The notes under the pieces are model-generated. The model did not search any database. It worked only from the letters and a program-made list of their open reading frames with translations, and was not told the DNA's origin. Both the position numbers and the translations under genes were made by a program. A stretch of DNA of 5,434 nucleotides from Thermodesulfovibrionia bacterium (GTDB taxonomy: Bacteria > Nitrospirota > Thermodesulfovibrionia > UBA6902): the NCBI GenBank assembly GCA_947258735.1, contig CAMYJJ010000207.1:1-5434 (forward strand), written 5' to 3'. This document shows, piece after piece, positions 1 to 5,099 of this stretch; position 1 is the stretch's first letter, and every line of letters begins with the position of its first letter.

Positions 1-1
1 C

Positions 2-508
2 CCGATGTCATACCTTGGGGGATCGCTGAAAGTGCAGAAAGAAATTTTTTACTGGCTGCTCTTAATCAGTCTGATCATTGTGGCCCTCCGGATTTATGTA
101 TGGGAACATACGACAATAAAACTCAAAATGGGGCAGACAGGCAAGATTGTCCTTTCTCTACTGTCAGGTTCTGTGCTCGGGCTTGTTTCCGGAATAGTCG
201 GGATTGGCGGTGGAATTTATCTGATTCCGTTGATCATAATTTTTGGTCTGGGCACAGAAAAAGAGGCCGCTGCATGCGGTGCTATTTTTATCTGGGCAAA
301 CTCGTTGTCAGGACTGATTTCAAGACTTCAGTACAATATGATAGACCTTTCAGCCTATGTCCTTCCCATCATCGCTGTGATAGCGGGAAGCATACTGGGA
401 TCATTCATGGGGGCCACTAAATTTTCTCCAAAAACCATGCAGAAAGTACTCGGGATGATTATTATCGTTGCGATAGCTTTATTATTAAGAAAAGTGTTGA
501 CGATATAG
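2..508 (+). CDS. TauE/SafE family permease, C-terminal part (5' end outside the window)
   Basis: This is the C-terminal part of a TauE/SafE-type membrane permease, a family linked to export or uptake of sulfite, sulfonates and other small anions across the inner membrane. The first ATG is at position 5, but the frame is open to the window edge and already encodes Pro before it. The residues around that Met (LGGSLKV) resemble the middle of TauE proteins, so the true start probably lies upstream. The family is usually about 250 residues and 167 are seen after the Met. Hydrophobic segments lie at about 15-33, 47-80, 88-105, 116-138 and 146-164. The second-repeat signature is clear at about 59-76: SGIVGIGGG followed by a Leu/Pro-rich stretch. 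The substrate cannot be read from the sequence. It converges on the methyltransferase gene, and no hairpin with a T-tract follows the stop. Confidence 0.85.
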   Translation, partial: PMSYLGGSLKVQKEIFYWLLLISLIIVALRIYVWEHTTIKLKMGQTGKIVLSLLSGSVLGLVSGIVGIGGGIYLIPLIIIFGLGTEKEAAACGAIFIWANSLSGLISRLQYNMIDLSAYVLPIIAVIAGSILGSFMGATKFSPKTMQKVLGMIIIVAIALLLRKVLTI

Positions 509-569
509 TTGATACCTGTTTCTGAGTGATAATAACAGCTTCTGCAACAGTAATTAATTTAATGAATCC

Positions 570-649
570 GTCATTCCCGCGGTGCTATGAGCAGGAATTC
601 AGAACACGAGGGTATCGAGGGATGCCCGATTACTAACTTCGGGCATGAC
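570..649. repeat. 80-bp palindromic intergenic element with two hairpins and inverted ends
   Basis: The ends are near-perfect inverted repeats: GTCATTCCCG at 570-579 against CGGGCATGAC at 640-649, matching at 9 of 10 positions. Each end also forms its own hairpin. The left one pairs ATTCCCGC (573-580) with GCAGGAAT (591-598) with one mismatch. The right one pairs ATGCCCGA (622-629) with TCGGGCAT (639-646) perfectly around a 9-base loop. Two hairpins inside a shared inverted repeat, in the gap between convergent genes, is the layout of REP/MITE-like dispersed elements, and GTCATTCCCG-type ends are common in such families. It lacks a T-tract on either strand, so it is not a standard intrinsic terminator, though it could protect mRNA 3' ends. 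Copy number cannot be judged from one window. Confidence 0.65.
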
Positions 650-688
650 AGTCATATAAAGCAGCATTATAAGCAAACTCTCATTCAT

Positions 689-1615
689 CTACCTGCCCGC
701 TTCTACAAAGTATGTCAGCCCTGTTTCATCTTTCCTGATATCAACGGCCTCCCTCTCAAAGCCGGCTTCAGTCATCAGTCCGTTTACATGTTCTTCAGAC
801 CGGTAATTAAGTTTCCAGTCAGCCAGGTACTCCATCCATACCCTGAATGGGTTTTCTTCTATTGAATTGGCAAAGAACAGCCTTCCTCCCTCAGCAAGCA
901 GGTTCTTTCTGGTCTGCTTCAGAAAAAAAGCCACGTGTCGGTCTGACATGTGGTCAAACATGCCTCCTGTCACTATCAGGTCAAATGGCCCCAGCTTTTC
1001 CACTTTTCTTAATGCCTGTATAATATTACCCGGGATCACATGGAGGTGCTTAAGGTGTTCAAGTCTCTTTTTGGATAATACAAGTGCATCATCATCTATA
1101 TCATTTATGATTAATTCAAAATCAACTTTTCCTATATATTTGGATATACTCAATATGTCCCTGCACCCCCCGCATCCCACAGACAGAATTTTCATTTTAT
1201 CTCCGCCATTCAGCAGAGTTGCGAGCAGTATCTCTGACTGATGGTGCAGCTTGTTCCTGTGCTGCTGGGCAATGGCGGAGTTCAGGGCATATTCCTCGAT
1301 AAAATACTCAACCGTTCCGTACACCGACTTATTATCCATATCACAGATATACTCCACGGTCTCATAATCACCGGGATACTTGCGCGGCCATTCCTGAAGA
1401 CGCTTAACAAACACAGAGCGGCTGTGGATATCTCTGGCAGGTCTTATTATCTCTTCTATTTCGGTCCGGGTCATACCGTTCTTTTCAGCTTCAATGATAG
1501 AAAAGCAGAGCTCATGCATGGACGCAACAACTTTATGAAAAAGTTGATGGCTGCCGTCTGTTATATGTTCCTCCAGGGCGGTGAAACTGTCAACACTTTT
1601 TTGTAGTCTATTCAT
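689..1615 (-). CDS. Class I SAM-dependent methyltransferase with N-terminal helical extension
   Basis: This is a predicted soluble methyltransferase of 308 residues. The Rossmann-like catalytic part covers about residues 140-305. Motif I is KILSVGCGGCR (142-152), with the Gly-rich SAM loop. Motif II is the acidic INDIDDDAL (170-178), which would bind the ribose. The post-II strand is FDLIVTGGMFDHM (211-223) and motif III is LLAEGGRLFFAN (239-250). An N-terminal part of about 130 residues is probably helical and includes a block at 58-90 with HSRSVFVKR and PGDYETVEY. From memory, this block resembles proteins annotated as PhcB-like 3-hydroxypalmitate methyl ester synthases, so a small carboxylate or fatty-acid substrate is possible but unproven. 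No upstream in-frame ATG, GTG or TTG occurs before the stop at 1682-1684. The chosen ATG lacks a good Shine-Dalgarno, so the start is the least certain point. The gene stands alone, 254 bases from the next gene on its strand. Confidence 0.88.
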   Translation of the reverse strand: MNRLQKSVDSFTALEEHITDGSHQLFHKVVASMHELCFSIIEAEKNGMTRTEIEEIIRPARDIHSRSVFVKRLQEWPRKYPGDYETVEYICDMDNKSVYGTVEYFIEEYALNSAIAQQHRNKLHHQSEILLATLLNGGDKMKILSVGCGGCRDILSISKYIGKVDFELIINDIDDDALVLSKKRLEHLKHLHVIPGNIIQALRKVEKLGPFDLIVTGGMFDHMSDRHVAFFLKQTRKNLLAEGGRLFFANSIEENPFRVWMEYLADWKLNYRSEEHVNGLMTEAGFEREAVDIRKDETGLTYFVEAGR

Positions 1616-1701
1616 GAGTAACTGACAAAATAAATTAAGATTAAACTTCTTAATGATAATGAGTAAGGAATTAGTTAGTTGCTATTGCGTATAGAGTTAG
1701 T

Positions 1702-1730
1702 TGTCACCCTGTAAAAAGTTCAGGGTGACA
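1702..1730. repeat. Perfect 10-bp hairpin, dispersed-palindrome type
   Basis: TGTCACCCTG (1702-1711) pairs perfectly with CAGGGTGACA (1721-1730) around a 9-base loop, TAAAAAGTT. It lies between the stop of the 144-residue protein gene and the start of the methyltransferase, both on the minus strand. No T-run follows on either strand, so a classical rho-independent terminator is unlikely. The sequence resembles the GTCACCCTG-type palindromes scattered in many bacterial genomes. It could still limit read-through or stabilise the upstream mRNA. Confidence 0.6.
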
Positions 1731-1869
1731 GTTAAAAGCACATTGGGTTTTCACAATAGATTCTGGATACGTAGAGGAGATATTATATAATTTTCAGCAG
1801 GAAATGTGAATACTGGCCGATTATAACAGGGAAACTACCGTCGGAAAGTATCCCTTATCCATTTTCAGA

Positions 1870-2304
1870 CTATGCAACGATCATTAAACAGAATATTGTG
1901 GTTATGAGCAGCATCAAAGCTGTGTAGCAGATGCCGCGAATGCGGTTTCTGCGCGTGTTTACCGGCCTGATGATATTAAATGCTTCCGGGTCCAGGATGC
2001 CCTGCTCTTCAAGTGAAAATACCTTCCTTGTAAAATGTCTGACCCAGTGGGGAACAGATAATTCCTTCAGGTAAGCGGAAAATATATGTTCCATGCTCTG
2101 CTCATCAAGCTCATGTCTAAACCATTGGGTATAGGCAATCTGAAAGCACCTGAATTCAGATATCTGAAGAAGGCACGCTGCCGAGGAAATTGCCAGTATG
2201 TCTTTGCAGGAGTCATCCTTCCTGCCATTAAGAAGTTCATCAAGCTGGGATTTAATGCGGTCGCCAAGTTCCTTAAGGTCTGCATCGGTGTGTGATAACT
2301 TCAT
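1870..2304 (-). CDS. Hypothetical tail-anchored membrane protein, 144 residues
   Basis: I do not recognise the family. Residues 1-30 form a charged amphipathic stretch (KELGDRIKSQLDELL), followed by a probably helical soluble body to about residue 110 with several aromatic residues (WFRHEL, VPHWVRHFTRKVF). The basic segment NTRRNRIRG (116-124) then precedes a single hydrophobic helix at about 125-143 that ends one residue before the C-terminus. This gives a tail-anchor topology with the body in the cytoplasm under the positive-inside rule. There is no signal peptide and no catalytic motif. Five Cys residues (33, 44, 53, 126, 139) form no metal-binding pattern. The start is well supported: AGAGGTG (2312-2318) lies 7 bases before the ATG, and an extended -10 promoter sits just upstream. 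It is divergent from the ABM operon, so shared control is possible. Confidence 0.75.
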   Translation of the reverse strand: MKLSHTDADLKELGDRIKSQLDELLNGRKDDSCKDILAISSAACLLQISEFRCFQIAYTQWFRHELDEQSMEHIFSAYLKELSVPHWVRHFTRKVFSLEEQGILDPEAFNIIRPVNTRRNRIRGICYTALMLLITTIFCLMIVA

Positions 2305-2324
2305 AACAAAACACCTCTTTCTGG

Positions 2325-2333
2325 ATTATAGCA
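2325..2333 (-). promoter_or_regulatory. Extended -10 promoter for the tail-anchored protein gene
   Basis: Read on the minus strand, this is TGCTATAAT, an exact match to the extended -10 consensus TGNTATAAT. No recognisable -35 hexamer lies 16-18 bases upstream, which is typical of extended -10 promoters. Transcription would start near 2318, just at the Shine-Dalgarno AGAGGTG (2312-2318). The leader would therefore be only about 14 bases long. The position is inferred from sequence alone. Confidence 0.6.
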
Positions 2334-2438
2334 CCTCTATGATGCTCATGCCCGTATTATCGGAACATTCAGGGCCCGGCTGAAACGAATGTATGATCTT
2401 TGCCAGGATAACCTTAAAAACCAGGAAGTTGCATTCAA

Positions 2439-2447
2439 TGTTATAAT
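2439..2447 (+). promoter_or_regulatory. Extended -10 promoter for the ABM operon
   Basis: TGTTATAAT matches the extended -10 consensus TGNTATAAT exactly, and no good -35 hexamer is placed upstream. The predicted start near 2454 gives a leader of about 64 bases before the TTG start codon. That leader holds the repeat block at 2467-2497. It faces away from the minus-strand extended -10 at 2325-2333, about 105 bases away. Confidence 0.6.
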
Positions 2448-2466
2448 AGTTTTTTTAAAATTTCGT

Positions 2467-2497
2467 TTAAACAGTAATTATCCAGATAATTAAACAG
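2467..2497 (+). promoter_or_regulatory. Operator-like repeat block in the ABM operon leader
   Basis: A perfect AT-rich inverted repeat, TAATTAT-CCAG-ATAATTA, occupies 2475-2492. It is overlapped at its outer sides by a direct repeat TTAAACAG at 2467-2474 and 2490-2497, spaced 23 bases start to start, about two helical turns. The block lies downstream of the predicted -10 and ends 8 bases before the Shine-Dalgarno, where a bound dimeric repressor would block transcription. As RNA the stem is AT-only and weak, so a DNA operator is more likely than an RNA switch. No regulator gene is visible in the window. Confidence 0.4.
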
Positions 2498-2505
2498 ACC
2501 ATATC

Positions 2506-2512
2506 AAGGAGG
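2506..2512 (+). promoter_or_regulatory. Strong Shine-Dalgarno that fixes a TTG start
   Basis: AAGGAGG ends 5 bases before TTG at 2518-2520. No in-frame ATG follows until very late in the gene (about residue 104), so this site together with the intact domain fixes the rare TTG start. Confidence 0.85.
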
Positions 2513-2517
2513 CCGCT

Positions 2518-2853
2518 TTGGAAAAATATGCATATGTCATTATTCCTTTCCAGGTTCATGAAGATAAGATTGATGAAGCTAAACAGGTTATCAGTGAGTT
2601 AATCACAAGTGTAAAGGAAAACGAACCGGGCGTACTTTTATATCAATCACTTCAGCTAAAGAAAGATCCCTCAAGTTTTATTCATTACATCATCTTTTCT
2701 GATGAAGATACCCATTTAAAACATCGAAGTGCACCCTACGTGCTGGATTTTATAAAGAAGCTGTATAAGCTGTGTCCAAAAGAACCATTCCCTCTGTTTT
2801 ATGATACTATTGATGCATGCGGTCAAATGCTGGACCATATGGAAAATAAATAA
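2518..2853 (+). CDS. ABM-domain protein (antibiotic biosynthesis monooxygenase / quinol monooxygenase-like)
   Basis: This 111-residue soluble protein fits the ABM family of small dimeric ferredoxin-like-fold proteins, which includes quinol monooxygenases such as YgiN and heme-degrading enzymes. The pattern is in order: a first strand YAYVIIPFQV (4-13), helix 1 with EAKQVISELITSVKENEPG (20-38), the strand pair VLLYQSLQLKKDPSSFIHYIIFSD (39-62), then the HLKHRSAPYVLDFIKKL helix region (66-82) with the family's typical His-Arg-Ser turn. Length is normal for the family. The actual substrate is not shown, because the family has few fixed catalytic residues and some members are not enzymes. Translation starts at TTG behind a near-ideal Shine-Dalgarno. 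The next gene starts only 5 bases after the stop, so the two are probably co-transcribed and translationally coupled. Confidence 0.82.
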   Translation: MEKYAYVIIPFQVHEDKIDEAKQVISELITSVKENEPGVLLYQSLQLKKDPSSFIHYIIFSDEDTHLKHRSAPYVLDFIKKLYKLCPKEPFPLFYDTIDACGQMLDHMENK

Positions 2854-2858
2854 AGGCG

Positions 2859-3071
2859 ATGGAAGAGTTCCTGAACAAACTGCCATGGGGTATCATTGTA
2901 ATTCTCTGTCTTACACTTGGACTGGCCCCTTACAAGCCTCCTCACATACTGGAGAAGATCACCATGCTTATTCAGGGCAAGCTTGTGCGTCCTGTCGACT
3001 GGTTTGATCTGGTCTTTCATGGGGTCCCCTGGGTATTGCTTATACTAAAAATTATAATTGGAAGGAAATGA
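2859..3071 (+). CDS. Small two-helix membrane protein, of the kind databases label 'RND transporter'
   Basis: This 70-residue protein has two hydrophobic segments at about 8-25 and 50-67. They are joined by a loop with APYKPPHILEKITML (23-37) and KLVRPVDWFDL (41-51). From memory, the GLAP...P.H..EK..ML..G.L.RP.D.FDL..HG.PW pattern belongs to a conserved small membrane protein family often auto-annotated as 'RND transporter'. At this size it cannot be an RND pump, which has over 1,000 residues and 12 helices, so that name should not be trusted. It starts 5 bases after the ABM stop codon, with only AAAGG overlapping that stop as a possible ribosome site, which suggests coupled translation. It probably works at the inner membrane with, or next to, the ABM protein. 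Its function is unknown. Confidence 0.78.
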   Translation: MEEFLNKLPWGIIVILCLTLGLAPYKPPHILEKITMLIQGKLVRPVDWFDLVFHGVPWVLLILKIIIGRK

Positions 3072-3074
3072 GAC

Positions 3075-3162
3075 CGTCGAGCGTCGTGCGTTCATGTTGC
3101 TCGTAATTCAATCCTCGTTAATTGTGATTTGTTATTTAAGGCCCGATGGTCGACGCGCGACG
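3075..3162. repeat. GC-rich inverted repeat bounding a convergent gap
   Basis: CGTCGAGCGTCG (3075-3086) is complementary to CGACGCGCGACG (3151-3162) at 11 of 12 positions, with a 64-base AT-richer centre. The left arm also has an imperfect 7-base tandem (GTCGAGC, GTCGTGC). The arms fill almost the whole gap between the convergent small membrane gene and the 643-residue protein gene, and are clearly richer in CpG than the surroundings. This could be a degenerate miniature mobile element or a bidirectional mRNA-end structure. No T-tract is present. Confidence 0.45.
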
Positions 3163-3167
3163 AATCT

Positions 3168-5099
3168 TTACCTCGGTGTCAGGAGCAGCGTCCCCTGATC
3201 GGTCTTAAGGTCCATACTGAACCTTCCAAGATAGTTCAGACCAAGCAGGCCAAGCCCCGGCCTTTCCGGAATATCAACGACAAATGCCTTTACATCGTAC
3301 TCAGTCCATCCACCAATCTCTATGGAGTCAAGGACCACTGCAGCTGCCTTTACCTTTCCCCCGACGGTAGACAACGAATGGGTGGCCCTGCCTACTCTCA
3401 GTCCGAGCGACCGGGCCGTCGATGATGTAATGGTCACCACTGTGGCGCCGGTGTCTACCAGAAAATTCTGGTTGACTGAACTGTTTACAGAAGCATCAAC
3501 CGTAATCCTGTTTGATCCGGGAGGAAATTGAATCACTATTTTCCCTTCTTCTCCTTTCATCTCTGAAATGCGAAGGGCAAGAAGCTGTACCCGGTCTTGA
3601 TAGGCTGCGGGATAATCCATGAGATACAACAGGCGTTCAGCCTCCTGCCAGTCACCTTCCAGCAGTGCCAGTTCTACTCCCAGCAGATGAATGTGCGGGT
3701 CATCAGGGTAATAGGACTTGGCTGAATTAAAAATCCTCCATCCTGCATATATCTCTGCTTCTGCAACCATGCCATGCAGCCAGCCCTGATAGTATTGCAC
3801 ATGCAGTTTGTCAAGGGCCGGTGCATTGTCACCTGTCTGGCCTGCAATATATCTGCCGGTGTCTTCAATCGTATTAATTGCCGTTTCATATCCCAGTTCA
3901 TCTGCCATGATCCTGACAACATCCATCAACAGATATATGTCCTTTATTTCCTTCAGCACCTGGCTGCTCATTATTTCAACAACCCTGCCTCCTGATCCAT
4001 TTCGCACGGCATGGGTTAAAAGCACACGCATTTTTTTTATAATCTCCTGAGGCATTACATATGCGGGAGTGTCCTCTTTGGACAGTCGGGGCTGCAGCCT
4101 GAAACCGCTGACAAAGGCTGCAAGACGTTCCATAATATCACTGGTATCGTCCAGCGACATGGCAAAGGCAAATTTCTCTTCCCTGCCATGTGCAAATGTC
4201 ATGTCATAAAAATACCTTACCCGGGTGTTGTTCTCCAGGTCTGCTCCTTCTTTACCGGGCCACATATATCCTTCAGCCAGCCATGCTCCAAACGTCCACC
4301 CAACTATATTTCCATTTTGCAGGAAGATGCCTGTTTCATTGATATCATCAGGCAACGCAGCAGAGGTAAAAAAACCCCTGGCAGATCCACCCCGCAAAGA
4401 AACGAATGTATTGTCCTTATCTGACTCAAGACTCTTCCAGGAAAGCGGTTCATCTTCATTCCAGGAAGCAATCTCACTTATTTCCGGAATACTGTTTTTG
4501 CTGGTTACCTGCCACAGCCCGATGTCATCCCCGCTGATCCAGAGTCCGCCTGACACGTTGTATTCACCACCTGAGTCAGGATAAAATATCCATTTGTTTC
4601 CACCGAAACAGGCACGGGCCGGCAATGCAATCCACCCGTTTCTGGTCAAGCCTGCCCTGAACTTCCTGATCTGCCTGCCCCATGGGTCTGAAACCATTAT
4701 CCATCCGGCAACAGCATTCTGATTCGCCTTCAGTTCATCAACAGGGAAATCCAAAGGTTCTATGCTTGCAGCATTATCAGTGTCTTTTAAGACCGACAAC
4801 TGCTTTCTGGCATCAATAAGCCGTGCCTCAAGCTCTTTCAGCCTGTTTTCATATTGCTCTTTTTCTTCAGTTGATATCCCTGCTTCAAGATATTCAGGCC
4901 CGGAATCCTGTCTGTTAACGTAAGCATATAAGACGGCAATAACAAGCAGTACAAGGAGGATAAACAATGCAATTCTGCGGCCTGCAGTGCTGTAACCTGT
5001 AAAATCAGAAAGAGGTGCGCCGCACTTTGAACAGTAGCTCAATGAGGTGTCATTATCTGCCTGACAGTTCCTACACTTGATATATTCGATCCTGGACAT
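3168..5099 (-). CDS. Membrane-anchored zinc-ribbon / trypsin-like pseudoprotease / retropepsin-type aspartic protease
   Basis: This 643-residue protein has six parts in order. Residues 9-26 form a zinc ribbon (CxxC at 9/12 and 23/26). RR at 41-42 precedes one membrane helix (43-61), putting the ribbon in the cytoplasm and the rest in the periplasm. A charged coiled coil lies at about 77-105. Residues 128-335 look like an S1 trypsin-like fold: GWIALPARACFGG (155-167) aligns with the His-active-site block, but His is Arg162; Asp192 in DDIGLWQV fits the catalytic Asp; NETGIFL (254-260) aligns with the GNSGGPL block, with Glu255 for Ser. A helical, TPR-like region covers about 350-512. Residues 520-643 are a retropepsin-like domain with DTGA (549-552) and the partner hydrophobic-Gly motif GLLGLNYL (617-624), as in clan AA bacterial proteases. 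One DTG per chain implies a homodimer. The ATG has only a weak, distant ribosome site, but the ribbon right after it supports this start. Confidence 0.85.
   Translation of the reverse strand: MSRIEYIKCRNCQADNDTSLSYCSKCGAPLSDFTGYSTAGRRIALFILLVLLVIAVLYAYVNRQDSGPEYLEAGISTEEKEQYENRLKELEARLIDARKQLSVLKDTDNAASIEPLDFPVDELKANQNAVAGWIMVSDPWGRQIRKFRAGLTRNGWIALPARACFGGNKWIFYPDSGGEYNVSGGLWISGDDIGLWQVTSKNSIPEISEIASWNEDEPLSWKSLESDKDNTFVSLRGGSARGFFTSAALPDDINETGIFLQNGNIVGWTFGAWLAEGYMWPGKEGADLENNTRVRYFYDMTFAHGREEKFAFAMSLDDTSDIMERLAAFVSGFRLQPRLSKEDTPAYVMPQEIIKKMRVLLTHAVRNGSGGRVVEIMSSQVLKEIKDIYLLMDVVRIMADELGYETAINTIEDTGRYIAGQTGDNAPALDKLHVQYYQGWLHGMVAEAEIYAGWRIFNSAKSYYPDDPHIHLLGVELALLEGDWQEAERLLYLMDYPAAYQDRVQLLALRISEMKGEEGKIVIQFPPGSNRITVDASVNSSVNQNFLVDTGATVVTITSSTARSLGLRVGRATHSLSTVGGKVKAAAVVLDSIEIGGWTEYDVKAFVVDIPERPGLGLLGLNYLGRFSMDLKTDQGTLLLTPR

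Noticed and set aside
622..646. Intrinsic terminator shared by the two convergent genes
   Set aside because: The hairpin is good, but no T-tract follows on either strand, and it is better explained as one half of the palindromic element.
587..865. 92-residue plus-strand ORF starting inside the palindromic element
   Set aside because: It overlaps the methyltransferase gene antisense, begins inside a repeat, and its protein has no family-like pattern.
867..1606. Two long plus-strand ORFs (124 and 121 residues) opposite the methyltransferase
   Set aside because: The minus-strand frame has clear methyltransferase motifs throughout; these are antisense shadows with Ser- and Arg-rich, unfamily-like sequences.
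1648..1667. Fur-box-like AATGATAATGAG upstream of the methyltransferase
   Set aside because: Only one half resembles the Fur consensus; the opposite half does not match the expected ATTATC side.
4188..4584. Plus-strand ORFs of 78 and 119 residues opposite the protease gene
   Set aside because: They are antisense to a well-supported multidomain protein and show no ribosome site or recognisable domain.
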